A DNA stretch of 64,000 nt, taken from positions 1,054,001-1,118,000 of the forward strand of contig NZ_CP078093.1 of assembly GCF_019203185.1 (NCBI RefSeq), read 5' to 3'. Source of the DNA: Crassaminicella indica. GTDB taxonomy: Bacteria; Bacillota; Clostridia; Peptostreptococcales; Thermotaleaceae. Below, in pieces: positions 42,803-51,661 of this stretch; position 1 is the stretch's first letter, and each line of letters opens with the position of its first letter. The notes beneath the pieces were generated by a model that did not search any database, was not told the DNA's origin, and was given only the letters and a program-made list of their open reading frames with translations. The translations under genes were made by a program, and so were the position numbers.

Positions 42803-43438
42803 ATGATATTAAGTGATAAAGAAATAAGAGATAGGATTGAGAATTACAAAAAATATGATTTAGAAAAGCCACTTATAGAAAACTTTAAAGAGGAAAGACT
42901 TCAAGGGGCTTCATATGACATATCTATGAATAGTATAATTCATAGATATAAAACTGAATTTAGGACTATTGACTTAAGAAATCAGAGTGAAATTGATAAT
43001 ATTTATGACGAAGCTGAAATAATTAATGGATATGAGATAGCTCCAAAAGAATATATATTAATAACACTAAATGAAGTTATTAATTTGCCAAGTAATATAA
43101 TAGCACATGTAAGACCAAGGACTAGATTTACTAGATTAGGATTATTACTAAGTAATCAGCACTGTAATCCAACTTATTCAGGAAAACTTCAATTAGGATT
43201 ATTTAATGCGACACCCTATGCAATAAAAATATTTCCTGATTTAAAAATAGGTCAATTTGTATTTGAAGAATTAAAATCTATACCGAGTGAAAATAAATGG
43301 TATAAAAATAGTAAAAATGCGATTTATAATAATGAAGAGAAGTTCATTGGTTCTAAAATAAGCGATGAGATTAAAAGAAAAGCAGAAGATGAATATAACA
43401 ATATATTGAAAAATTTGCTTAACAGTGAGGATGAGTAA
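42803..43438 (+). CDS. dCTP deaminase/dUTPase-fold protein with altered active site
   Basis: A 211-residue protein of the trimeric dCTP-deaminase/dUTPase fold. It matches at LQGASYDISMN (substrate Ser-Tyr-Asp motif), VRPRTRFTRLGL (the 'RSSxARxGL' segment), NPTYSGKLQLGLFNAT and PDLKIGQFVFEEL. In active dCTP deaminases the strand 'LE(L/F)xN' carries the general-base Glu; here Gly132 stands in its place (LQLGLFN). It may therefore bind a nucleotide without deaminating it. A ~50-residue C-terminal helical tail is extra. The stop codon overlaps the start of the next gene (TAATG), so the two are coupled. Confidence 0.82.
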   Translation: MILSDKEIRDRIENYKKYDLEKPLIENFKEERLQGASYDISMNSIIHRYKTEFRTIDLRNQSEIDNIYDEAEIINGYEIAPKEYILITLNEVINLPSNIIAHVRPRTRFTRLGLLLSNQHCNPTYSGKLQLGLFNATPYAIKIFPDLKIGQFVFEELKSIPSENKWYKNSKNAIYNNEEKFIGSKISDEIKRKAEDEYNNILKNLLNSEDE

Positions 43439-43881
43439 TGGATTGTAAAATAACAAAGAAAATGATAAATGCTTATATAGAAAGCCAAAAAATTTCTCAT
43501 AGTGGGACTTTAGAAGAAATAGAATACATAAAAGATTCTGCAAAAACGAATTTTTTCAATGATATAAAAGAAGAAATAGTTGCTTTGGAAAAAGAAAGAA
43601 TAAAAAAAGAAGCAGAAGTTGAAATTGAAAAATTACAACAAGAGAAAAAAATAAAACAAATCAAAGTATTAATGTATGAAGGTTTTATTATTGCTTTTTT
43701 AGTTGGGTTAATAGTAAATCAAGCTACAGAGATTCTTAATCTTTCTAAAGGAGTACCAACAAAGGCAGCAATAACTTTATTATGGATGACTGTGTTAGGA
43801 ATAGGAACGTTAATTGTGTATAACCATAAGTTTTTAAGTGATATAAGTAATATAATTAAAGAAAAATTCCATAAACAATAG
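43438..43881 (+). CDS. Coiled-coil, two-transmembrane protein (candidate effector)
   Basis: A 147-residue protein of unknown family. Residues ~40-78 form a strongly charged coiled coil (KEEIVALEKERIKKEAEVE continuing through KLQQEKKIKQIK). Two hydrophobic helices follow (~80-98, EGFIIAFLVGLIVNQA; ~110-130, AAITLLWMTVLGIGTLIVY), then a short basic tail. Small two-helix membrane proteins with a soluble coiled coil are frequent membrane-disrupting effectors in defence systems. It starts inside the stop of the dCTP-deaminase-fold gene, so a sensor/effector pair is plausible. No enzymatic motif is visible. Confidence 0.75.
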   Translation: MDCKITKKMINAYIESQKISHSGTLEEIEYIKDSAKTNFFNDIKEEIVALEKERIKKEAEVEIEKLQQEKKIKQIKVLMYEGFIIAFLVGLIVNQATEILNLSKGVPTKAAITLLWMTVLGIGTLIVYNHKFLSDISNIIKEKFHKQ

Positions 43882-43918
43882 TCTCTATAATATAGAAGTG
43901 AAAGTGAGGATTAGAAAC

Positions 43919-44215
43919 ATGGGTGTTGTATATGAAATGAATTGGTATTTAGTAGCAGCAGATAAAAGTCAAATTATAAAGATAAATGATAATGAATATA
44001 TGTTACAAAAATCAGATAGAAGAGTATATCCAATAGATTCTGAAATACCGCTTATAATTAAGAATCTTGGCTGTATAGCTATAGTAAAGATAAATAAGTT
44101 TGAAATTGATAAAAGTAGTACAAATATAATATTTTCTATTGTGAAGGAATATAATTCAGAAAGTGAAATTGCAAAACATTATTATGAAATGTATATGAAT
44201 ATGAAAAGGATGTAA
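43919..44215 (+). CDS. Small protein of unknown function, DUF2584-like pattern
   Basis: A 98-residue soluble protein. The segment YMLQKSDRRVYPIDSEIPLI and later AIVKINKFEI loosely recall DUF2584 of bacilli (a beta-rich small domain of unknown role); I am unsure of this. ATG 43919 follows GTGAGGAT; an upstream GTG at 43898 is also in frame. It lies 38 bp after the two-TM gene on the same strand and may belong to the same operon. Confidence 0.6.
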   Translation: MGVVYEMNWYLVAADKSQIIKINDNEYMLQKSDRRVYPIDSEIPLIIKNLGCIAIVKINKFEIDKSSTNIIFSIVKEYNSESEIAKHYYEMYMNMKRM

Positions 44216-44242
44216 TAAGAGGATAAGGATGATATTATAGAA

Positions 44243-44389
44243 ATGTGGCTTTAAGAAACCTCAAAGGAAAAAGCAATAAAAGGTTTAATTAGTACAGAAA
44301 ATTATGAAGAATTGTTAGGGATAGAGCCACAAAGAGCCTATGAATCAGTAAATGGAGATACAATAATGTATGCAGAATTAGATTTTTAG
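44243..44389 (+). pseudogene. Broken ~48-codon ORF, phage-like small protein remnant
   Basis: From ATG 44243 the frame reads Met-Trp-Leu, then an in-frame TAA (44252-44254), then ETSKEKAIKGLISTENYEEL and LGIEPQRAYESVNGDTIMY up to TAG at 44389. The 'W...A...G.I..E.Y.E..G' pattern is common in tiny phage tail-region proteins of the XkdX type; this is a loose likeness. A terminator hairpin starts at its stop codon. Confidence 0.4.
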
Positions 44390-44434
44390 CCTAAGAGAGT
44401 GACAAGGAAAATGTTACTTTCTTAGGCTTTTATT
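44389..44434 (+). terminator. Intrinsic terminator
   Basis: GCCTAAGAgAGTGACA pairs with TGTTACTTTCTTAGGC (one mismatch), followed by TTTTA. Confidence 0.75.
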
Positions 44435-44455
44435 ATTTTGAAGGGAGAGGATATT

Positions 44456-44782
44456 TTGAAAGCATGTGAACTAAAGAAGATAGTAAAAGAAATTTTAAAG
44501 ACTTATAAAGAGGAGCTAGTAGATGATGGAGAAATTCTAGGGGAATATATTAGCATTACCCACGATGAATATGAAGACATAGTTCCCAAAGGAGCTTTTA
44601 GAAAAGAAGATGATGAATATTTAATAATGGCAGTAGGGACAGTAGAAACAATAGAACAAGAGTTAACAGTATATCTTATCTATAAGTATAACGATAAAGC
44701 ATACTATCTTACAGTAGTAAATGAAGATGAAGAAATTGAAACCTATGGTGTTAGTATAGAATCATGGACACACTTAGTTTAA
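44456..44782 (+). CDS. Acidic protein of unknown function, 3' end cut by IS3 insertion
   Basis: 108 codons from TTG 44456 (ribosome site AGGGAGAGG). It is acidic and mixed alpha/beta (ISITHDEYEDIVPKGAFRKE, ELTVYLIYKYNDKAYYLTVV) and I do not recognise it. The last six codons (WTHLV and stop) lie inside the left end of the IS3 element that begins at 44765, so the native C-terminus is lost and the stop is supplied by the element. Function may be affected. Confidence 0.6.
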   Translation: MKACELKKIVKEILKTYKEELVDDGEILGEYISITHDEYEDIVPKGAFRKEDDEYLIMAVGTVETIEQELTVYLIYKYNDKAYYLTVVNEDEEIETYGVSIESWTHLV

Positions 44783-44819
44783 CAAGATAAACTATAATTA
44801 GATGAAAGGGTGTGTCCGT

Positions 44820-45092
44820 ATGAATATTAATGGTAAAAGATACAACGAAGATTTTAAACAAACAATTATTGAATTATATAACTCTGGTAGTTTAGTATCA
44901 GAGTTAGAACGTAAATATGGTGTAACTAGAACAACAATCTATAAATGGATTAAAGAAAACAAAGTAATTAAAGTAGAAGATCAAGAACCTATTACTCCTA
45001 AAGATATAGCTGAGATGAAAAAGGAAAATGCAAAGCTCAAGGAGGAAATTGAAATCTTAAAAAAGGCTTTAACCATATTCGCGAAAAAATAG
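44820..45092 (+). CDS. IS3-family transposase OrfA (helix-turn-helix subunit)
   Basis: A 90-residue OrfA: an N-terminal helix-turn-helix (YNEDFKQTIIELYNSG, LERKYGVTRTTIYKWI) for binding IS ends, then a leucine-zipper coiled coil (EMKKENAKLKEEIEILKKAL). It ends in a GCGAAAAAATAG slippery stretch where programmed -1 frameshifting normally fuses OrfA to OrfB. ATG 44820 has AAAGGG upstream. OrfB is destroyed, so the element is not autonomous. Confidence 0.9.
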   Translation: MNINGKRYNEDFKQTIIELYNSGSLVSELERKYGVTRTTIYKWIKENKVIKVEDQEPITPKDIAEMKKENAKLKEEIEILKKALTIFAKK

Positions 45093-45741
45093 ATATTCAA
45101 TCATTAATTTCTTTTATCGAAGATAATAAGAAAAAACATAATATTAAATTGTTATGTAAAATTTTAGAACTACCTCGTAGCACTTATTATGACTGTAGGT
45201 CCAGAGAAAAATCTAACAGATCTCTTGAAAATGAAAAACTAAAAAAAGTCATTATGTCTGTTTATCTAGATAGTAAAAAGCGTTAAGGTGCTCCTAAAAT
45301 TAGATAAATACTAAAATCTCGTGGATGGTCATTAAGTCTAAAAAGAATACAAAGGTTAATGCAAAAGCTAGGTATTAGATCAATTGTTCATAAAAAATTT
45401 AAGCATTATTCTTCTAAGTGTAATGAAATAATAGGTAAAAACATCATTAAAAGAGATTTTACAGCTACTTGTATAAATCAAAAGTGGGTAGCTGATATTA
45501 CCTATATTTATACTATTAAAAATGGTTGGTGTTATCTAGCATCAATAATGGACTTATATACAAGAAAAATCATAGGTTACTCATTCTCTAAATCTATGAC
45601 CACTGAATTAACAATAAAAGCTTTAGAAAATGCTTATTTAAACCAAAGACCTAACGGTCAAGTTATCATTCACTCTGACCGAGGAAGCCAATACACTAGC
45701 TATGAATATATGAAAAAGGTTAAAAGTCTAGGATTATTCGA

Positions 45742-48386
45742 ATAGGTAAGGGTTTGAAGTTATCTCCACCTTTTCCCCTCGACCACACCCTGCATGAGAC
45801 TTTCGAACTCACAAGGCGTTCCATCTTAAACTTTTAATCTAAATTAATCAAATTACATTCTTTACGATATTTGTTTACTTTCTTCAACTGTTTTACGTTC
45901 AATTGAAGTTTGTTCATATATCTATCAATCGTCTCTTTTAGTGTTGCATGTATTAACTTGTGAACATCCTTGTGTATTGCTATGAGATTAGCAAATTCAT
46001 CTTTTCCACCTAATTCTGTTGGCTTTATATGATGTATCTCCACTTCATTAGCACATAAGAATTTACCTGTGACCAAGCATTTTCCTTTCTGTGATGAGTA
46101 TTTAGAGAGTTTGTTATCTGCTAATTCAACCGTATTATATTCGTATATATTATTCATAAGCCTTTGTATTTCAGTAGACACATTAGGTTTTAGTTTCTTG
46201 TATATTAATTCTCTACCTTGAGATGTATAGTTACATATATTTTGTGAAAAATTCATCACATTTTTAGTCTGTATGTCTGCTATTGGATGGAGATATAAAC
46301 CTGCTACCTTATGTGTTTTAAAGTTATTTTTATTGAACTTTTTGTATGTTTCGTTGGGTTTAATAGGAATTTCACATTTACCTATTGATTTTAGACGATT
46401 GAATAGGGTTTTGGAAATTTGATAGGCTATTTTACTAAAATCTCTGTTAATATGCGTTGCATATTTGTAGTAGTTTTTAATCCCTATAATATATATGTTG
46501 TATTTATTGACTGTACTTGTTAAAGGATTTTTTTGTATATTTAAAATTAAATCTCTTAATCTTGATTTAATCTTCTCCTTTTTCTTTTCCATGACGAATG
46601 TATTAGCAACATGTTTGTTTCTCTTTTTTACTACTTTAATCTTGAATCCTAGAAAATCTGAACTTTTCTTTCTAAGATTTGTTATTTGAGATTTTTCTGT
46701 TGATATATCCAGTTTCAAATTATTCTTTAAATAGTTTTTAATTGCATGAAATATTTTATTTGCTGTTATGTGATTTCTAGTGTAAATTTTGAAATCATCA
46801 GCGTACCTTACAATGAACATTTCTTTTAGATTACTATATTTTTTAAGTCCCAAGTATTTACTGTCTACTCTTGAATATCTGTATTTGGTTTCAAAGGTTT
46901 CCCATTGGTCACTAACCCACCAATCTAATTCATTTAACACAATATTAGACAGTAAAGGAGATAATATACCTCCTTGTGGAGTACCTTCAGTTGGTATCCC
47001 TATTCCTTCTATTGGTGCTTTTAGCATTTTACTAACTATTCTAAGAACTCTCTTATCTTTGATACCTATATCATACATCTGTTTTAATAATTTTGTATGA
47101 TTTACGTTATCAAAGAAACCTTTTATATCTATATCTACTACATGATGCATCTTCCCTATATTAATTAGGTATTGATTTCTTGACATAGCATGATGAGTTG
47201 ACCTATTAGGTCTAAATCCATAAGAATGTTTGTGGAATCTTGCTTCGCATATTGATTCAAGAACTTGTTTGAACATTTGCTGTATAATTCTATCTCTCAT
47301 AGTTGGTATTCCTAAAGGTCTTGTTTTACCGTTATCTTTAGGGATTTCTACCCTTCTAATCGAGTTGGGTTTGTAATTCTTTAGTGTGTCTCTTATTTCT
47401 TTCACAAATGTACCTTCATCCTTGACTTTATAATCTGCTATTGTCAATCCATCAGTACCTTTAGTTTTACTTCCTGTGTTAGCCTTGATGTTTCTATATG
47501 CAAGAAGTATATTTTCTCTTGATGTTATGATTTCATATAATCTAAGACCGTTAGTGGCTCTTTTCTTACTTCTATCATATAACCAATCGAATGTTTCTTG
47601 CATACCGTAATATTCGCTATATCGTAATGCTGTACTCATTGATGGCGTGTTGTTCTCCTTCCATACAGAAGTCCCATCATCTTACCTGACCCTATGAGTT
47701 TCATTTAATTAGTTCAGTTTTCAAAGTTCAAGACTTGGGACTATCCCTCCGCCACTTATTATCATGGTTTCATAGGTACTGTGTCCCTACTTTCACAAAA
47801 GTAAATTCATTTCAATATCATTTGATATCTTATAGAAACCAACCCGATTAGTAGTCGTTTAGATAGTTGACTTTTGCTTACAATGTTCCGATTAACTTAG
47901 CTTTTACATATATCCTTAGATGCTTACTATGAGCCTGTTAATTTATACCTTCGTTGTTAGGTATTCCGAATTTCTTAATTGACAAACATACTTTTCGGTA
48001 ATTAACCCCACTAGTTGTGGTTTAAATATTTCTATTTAATAAGAATTTAGACTCGTACATTCGCAAGTTCGTCAGTTCATTTAAGAACATTCTCACCGTA
48101 GATATTTTCTAGCACTCCGACCTATCATACACTCAACCACCTCTGGTTCGCATTTCGTGGTGGTAGGTTATTATCCCACATGCCTTACGGTATACTCTTA
48201 GCCGACTTTACCTAGCTTCAAACCCTTAATGTCTACTAAACATTAAACGCTTGTAGGAGTATCAAGTAATTCGTTTCAGCCTACATGAAGGCTTCATTCC
48301 AAATTTCAGTTAATCAGTTAGATTAAATGTGATTTCATTAATCCTCTCTTTTCGTGATTAATCACTTATAGAGAAACATTTCGCAC
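45742..48386 (-). mobile_element. Group II intron (antisense to the host transposase)
   Basis: On the minus strand the intron begins GTGCGAAATG at 48386 (GUGYG consensus), has ~740 nt of structured 5' RNA (domains I-III), the reverse transcriptase gene in domain IV, and a domain V-like hairpin near 45780-45825 (GTGAGTTCGAAAGTCTCATG). The 3' end is placed at CCTAT (45742), because joining 45741 to 48387 restores the OrfB frame (Phe-Glu-Ser-Ile). The intron lies in the orientation opposite to the transposase mRNA, so it cannot splice out of it. Confidence 0.85.
45834..47639 (-). CDS. ltrA: Group II intron reverse transcriptase/maturase with HNH endonuclease
   Basis: A 601-residue LtrA-type intron-encoded protein. 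The RT domain (about residues 60-330) has IPKDNGKTRPLGIPTMRDRI, HSYGFRPNRSTHHA, DIDIKGFFDNVNH, TPQGGILSPLLSNI and the catalytic VRYADDFKIY. The maturase X domain follows, and a C-terminal HNH nuclease (about 525-580) has CLVTG, VEIHHIKPTELGG, NLIAIHKDVHKLIH. All key residues are intact, so the intron may still be mobile by retrohoming. The start lies inside the intron's domain IV. Confidence 0.95.
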   Translation of the reverse strand: MSTALRYSEYYGMQETFDWLYDRSKKRATNGLRLYEIITSRENILLAYRNIKANTGSKTKGTDGLTIADYKVKDEGTFVKEIRDTLKNYKPNSIRRVEIPKDNGKTRPLGIPTMRDRIIQQMFKQVLESICEARFHKHSYGFRPNRSTHHAMSRNQYLINIGKMHHVVDIDIKGFFDNVNHTKLLKQMYDIGIKDKRVLRIVSKMLKAPIEGIGIPTEGTPQGGILSPLLSNIVLNELDWWVSDQWETFETKYRYSRVDSKYLGLKKYSNLKEMFIVRYADDFKIYTRNHITANKIFHAIKNYLKNNLKLDISTEKSQITNLRKKSSDFLGFKIKVVKKRNKHVANTFVMEKKKEKIKSRLRDLILNIQKNPLTSTVNKYNIYIIGIKNYYKYATHINRDFSKIAYQISKTLFNRLKSIGKCEIPIKPNETYKKFNKNNFKTHKVAGLYLHPIADIQTKNVMNFSQNICNYTSQGRELIYKKLKPNVSTEIQRLMNNIYEYNTVELADNKLSKYSSQKGKCLVTGKFLCANEVEIHHIKPTELGGKDEFANLIAIHKDVHKLIHATLKETIDRYMNKLQLNVKQLKKVNKYRKECNLINLD

Positions 48387-48639
48387 ATCTATTTCTTTTA
48401 GCAGTAAGGGTAATCCCTATGATAATGCTCCAATAGAATCATTTCATTCAATATTAAAAAAAGAAGAAGTTAATCATAAAAAGTATAGAGATTTTAATGA
48501 AGCTAAAAAATCTATCTTTGAATTCATTGAGTCTTGGTACAACAGAAATAGAATACATAGTAGTATTGGTTTATGACTCCAGACCAATTTGAGAATAATT
48601 TAAAGTCAGCTTTTTAATTTGTTAAACTTTTTGTGTCCA

Positions 48640-48725
48640 AAATATTGACATAAGCCCAAAGAGATTGAAGGAAATGAATATGTTTTTCAAGATTTCAATA
48701 GAGCATTAACAAGGAAGGTTATAAG
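48640..48725 (+). other. 86-bp scrap of older sequence between IS3 and IS21
   Basis: One frame reads PKEIEGNEYVFQDFNRALTR then KVI before running into the IS21 left end, as if a coding gene had been truncated on both sides. No family is recognised. It shows that two insertions plus deletions removed most of the original gene here. Confidence 0.4.
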
Positions 48726-48818
48726 TGATAACATAAGAATGTAAGAAAATGATCATATAAGAATGCACAATTACTGCAAAACAATATATAATTATCTCTG
48801 AAATTAATGGAGGTAATT

Positions 48819-50114
48819 ATGATAATAAAAAATAATATAAATACAAATATAGAAATTAATACATTAGAAGATCTTCATAAACTGAAACCTTTCATGGAGG
48901 TAGGAAACTTGAAAGTGAATAAAAGCCAAATAGCAAGAGAATTAGGCGTTGATGCTCGTACTGTTAGTAAATATATAAATGGCTATACTAAGCCCACTAC
49001 AAGAAATAGTTCATCCAAAATCGATAGATTTTATCCTATAATCAAAGAATTATTAAGCGATGAATCAATACAAGTATTTTATTATAAGCGTGTATTATGG
49101 CAATTCTTAAAAGACAATTATAGCCTTGATTGTGCTCAATCATCATTTCGTAGGTACATTTCTAAGCATGAAGAATTTAATAATTATTTTAAGAAAAGGC
49201 GAAAAAATTATGCATCTAGCGTTGCCCCTATGAGATATGAAACGTCCAAAGGACAACAAGCGCAAGTAGATTGGAAGGAGAACATGGAGTTTGTATTAAG
49301 CGATGGTGAGATAATTAAAATAAATATATTTGTGATTATCCTTTCTTACTCAAGATTCAGAGTTTATAGATTGTCACTTAGTAAAACACAAGATATTTTA
49401 TTATCCTTCTTAAGCGAAGCTTTTGAAACCTTCGGAGGTGTCCCACATGAATTATTAACGGATAATATGAAAACAGTTATGGATGAACCAAGAACCAATT
49501 ATTCAAAAGGAAAGGTAAATGCAAAATTTCAACAGTTTGCAAGCGACTATAATTTTAAGGTTTGTCCATGTATTGCTGGCAGACCCAATACAAAGGCAAA
49601 AGTAGAAGCTCCAATGAAGCTATTAGACGAGATACGTGCGTATAATGGAATGTTAAATTATGATAAATTAAATCAACTTGTAACAAAGCTTAACAATAGA
49701 ATAAATAGTACATGTCATACTGCAACAGGTAAAATACCCATTTTACATTTAGAAAAAGAAAAAGACTCCTTATTTGAACTTCCTAGGGAACAAATAAGAA
49801 ATCTTTATTCAATCACAACAGTATCTGTAACAGTAAATCCTCAAAGTATGATTCATTATAAATCAAACCAATACTCTGTACCCCCAGAATATATTGGAAA
49901 GAAGCTACAGCTACAAATATATGATGGTCAAATACACATTTATTATAACACAAATTTAGTTACTATTCATAAGGTGAAAAATCAAAAACTAAATTATCAT
50001 CCACAGCATTATGTAGCAATTAGCTCTTTGACTTTAAATAATCCACTTGAGGAAATAGAAACGATTGCAAAAAATAACTTGAAGATGATAGGAGAGATAT
50101 ACCAGAATGAATAG
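48819..50114 (+). CDS. istA: IS21 transposase IstA
   Basis: A 431-residue DDE transposase. The N-terminal helix-turn-helix (KSQIARELGVDARTVSKYI) binds the IS ends. The integrase core carries AQVDWKENMEF (first Asp), ELLTDNMKTV (second Asp) and RPNTKAKVEAPMK (Glu); a C-terminal beta barrel follows (VNPQSMIHYKSNQYSVP). ATG 48819 has GGAGG upstream. It overlaps istB by 8 bp. All catalytic residues are present. Confidence 0.95.
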   Translation: MIIKNNINTNIEINTLEDLHKLKPFMEVGNLKVNKSQIARELGVDARTVSKYINGYTKPTTRNSSSKIDRFYPIIKELLSDESIQVFYYKRVLWQFLKDNYSLDCAQSSFRRYISKHEEFNNYFKKRRKNYASSVAPMRYETSKGQQAQVDWKENMEFVLSDGEIIKINIFVIILSYSRFRVYRLSLSKTQDILLSFLSEAFETFGGVPHELLTDNMKTVMDEPRTNYSKGKVNAKFQQFASDYNFKVCPCIAGRPNTKAKVEAPMKLLDEIRAYNGMLNYDKLNQLVTKLNNRINSTCHTATGKIPILHLEKEKDSLFELPREQIRNLYSITTVSVTVNPQSMIHYKSNQYSVPPEYIGKKLQLQIYDGQIHIYYNTNLVTIHKVKNQKLNYHPQHYVAISSLTLNNPLEEIETIAKNNLKMIGEIYQNE

Positions 50115-50859
50115 TTCATACACACAATTAGTAAAAAACCTAGAATACTTGAAATTAAAACAAATGATTACACATCTAAATGATGTAATAGACTTTATAA
50201 ACAAGAATAATCTTTCTTTTGTAGAAGGACTTACTAAACTGACAACCCATGAAATCGACTTCAAAGAAGCAAATATGATTCGTTCAATGGTAAAAGTAGG
50301 GGCTTTCCCTCATACAAAGGAAATCAAGGATTTTGACTTTGATTTTCAACCAAGTATTAATAAGCAACAAATTTTAGATTTTGCAACTCTACGGTTCTTA
50401 GAATCGAAAGAAAATATTGTATTTCTAGGCTCTAGTGGGGTTGGTAAAACACATTTAGCTACTTCAATAGGCATTGCAGCAGCTAAAAAAAGATATAGTA
50501 CATATTTTATAAAATGCCACGATCTTCTTCAGCAATTGAAGAAAGCTAAACTAGAAAATAGACTTGACGCTAGGTTAAAACATTTTGCTAAATATAAATT
50601 GTTAATTATTGATGAATTAGGGTACCTTCCAATCGATAAAGATGATTCAAAGCTATTTTTTCAACTGATAGATATGAGATATGAGAAAAAAAGTACTATC
50701 CTTACAACAAACATAAACTTTAATAATTGGGATGAAGTTTTCTATGATGCAATAATAGCTAGTGCTATTTTAGACCGAATTCTACATCATGCTCACATTA
50801 TTTCTATTAGTGGAAAATCATATAGACTAAAAGATCATTTTAAACAAGATGCTGAGTAA
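50107..50859 (+). CDS. istB: IS21 helper ATPase IstB
   Basis: A 250-residue AAA+ ATPase that assists IstA in choosing targets. Walker A is FLGSSGVGKTHLATS, Walker B is LLIIDELGYLPID, sensor TTNINF, and the C-terminal HAHIISISGKSYRLKD matches IstB/DnaC-like proteins. It starts inside istA. Length is normal and no lesion is seen. Confidence 0.95.
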   Translation: MNSSYTQLVKNLEYLKLKQMITHLNDVIDFINKNNLSFVEGLTKLTTHEIDFKEANMIRSMVKVGAFPHTKEIKDFDFDFQPSINKQQILDFATLRFLESKENIVFLGSSGVGKTHLATSIGIAAAKKRYSTYFIKCHDLLQQLKKAKLENRLDARLKHFAKYKLLIIDELGYLPIDKDDSKLFFQLIDMRYEKKSTILTTNINFNNWDEVFYDAIIASAILDRILHHAHIISISGKSYRLKDHFKQDAE

Positions 50860-51112
50860 AAAACTACATTTTTAAATGATCAAAAAGTTACATTCTTAGC
50901 TTGACATTTATATTACGAAGAGCTATATTGAGAATCATCAAATATTTATACTTATTTTAAGTGTTGTTTTGATTTTATATAACAAAATAAAATAAATTCA
51001 ACTAAGCATGGAAAGAACCACAAAAAAGCAGCATGAAAGTAGAAGACATTAAGATCAAAAATGTGTTATAACATTAGGTTATGAGGTATAATAGAAGTAG
51101 GTAGGTGATGAA

Positions 51113-51525
51113 ATGAAAATACAAAATCCTCTTTTAGAGATATATTTATAAAGGATAACAAGGGATTACAAGAATCTATCTTAAGAGCAGCAGAGTATCT
51201 ACGAGAATTAGACGATAAACAAACAGGGATAGAATATTTTGAGACATTTATGAGATATGTTTTGAACGCAGGACAGAATTTAGATAAAACAGATATTGAT
51301 GAAATAATTGAGAAAATTGAAAAGACCTATCCGGAAGGGAGTGAAGTAGTAATGACTTTAGCTGAAAGATTTAGAGAAGAAGGAAAAGAAGAAGGTATGA
51401 AGAAAAGCTTAGAAAGAGTGGTTCAAAAGTCAATAATAAAAGGACTTACTACTGAAGATATTATTGAAATTACAGGACTCAGTAAAGAAGAGATAGAAAA
51501 CATAAGAAAAAGAATGCTTATATAG
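51113..51525 (+). pseudogene. Rpn-family nuclease/transposase-like gene remnant
   Basis: ATG 51113 gives MKIQNP, then a frame jump and large deletion, then ..FRDIFIKDNKGLQESILRAA and ending in FREEGKEEGMKKSLERVV with the C-terminal TTEDIIEITGLSKEEIENIR. That C-terminal layout (REEG.EEG.., then 'G.s.E.I.kiTGLs.eEI..') is typical of Rpn/PD-(D/E)XK proteins. The nuclease core is gone. A promoter-like TATAAT (51087-51092) and AGGTGATG precede the ATG. Confidence 0.75.
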
Positions 51526-51661
51526 GAGTCTGTCACTTAATTTAATATAGATTAGTGATAGATTTTTCATATTTTCTAAAGATATTAGTACTTTCAGGAA
51601 GTGATAGAAATTTGTATAAATACTTATGAATGATAGAAGAATTATTTGAGGTGAAAAATAT

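Larger units (their letters stand above)
45080..48617 (+). pseudogene. IS3-family transposase OrfB, broken
   Basis: The -1 frame after orfA encodes an HTH_21 region and the rve integrase core (CINQKWVADITYIYT, ASIMDLYTRKIIGYSF, VIIHSDRGSQYTS), i.e. two Asp of the DDE triad. It has in-frame TAA at 45283-45285 and 45304-45306, is split by a group II intron at 45742-48386, resumes at 48387 as SISFSSKGNPYDNAPIESFH (with the final catalytic Glu), and has a further 1-nt frameshift near 48571. It is dead. Confidence 0.9.
44765..48639 (+). mobile_element. IS3-family (IS150-type) insertion sequence, interrupted by a group II intron
   Basis: The inverted ends match: left TGGACACACTTAGTTTAACA at 44765, and the right end at 48639 reads on the minus strand TGGACACAAAAAGTTTAACA. 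Inside are orfA and a decayed orfB. Removing the 2645-bp intron leaves about 1.23 kb, a normal IS150-type size. No matching 3-bp target duplication is seen (left TCA, right AAA), which suggests flanking deletion after insertion. Confidence 0.85.
48726..50906 (+). mobile_element. IS21-family insertion sequence
   Basis: Matching ends: left TGATAACATAAGAATGTAAG...TGATCAT at 48726, and on the minus strand from 50906 TGTCAAGCTAAGAATGTAAC...TGATCAT. Between them lie istA and istB in the usual overlapping order. Length 2181 bp. Both genes look intact. No clear target duplication is seen. Confidence 0.88.

Noticed and set aside
45834-48386. Plus-strand ORFs at 46495-46689 and 46789-47100
   Set aside because: They are antisense shadows of the intron reverse transcriptase with no own ribosome site or family match.
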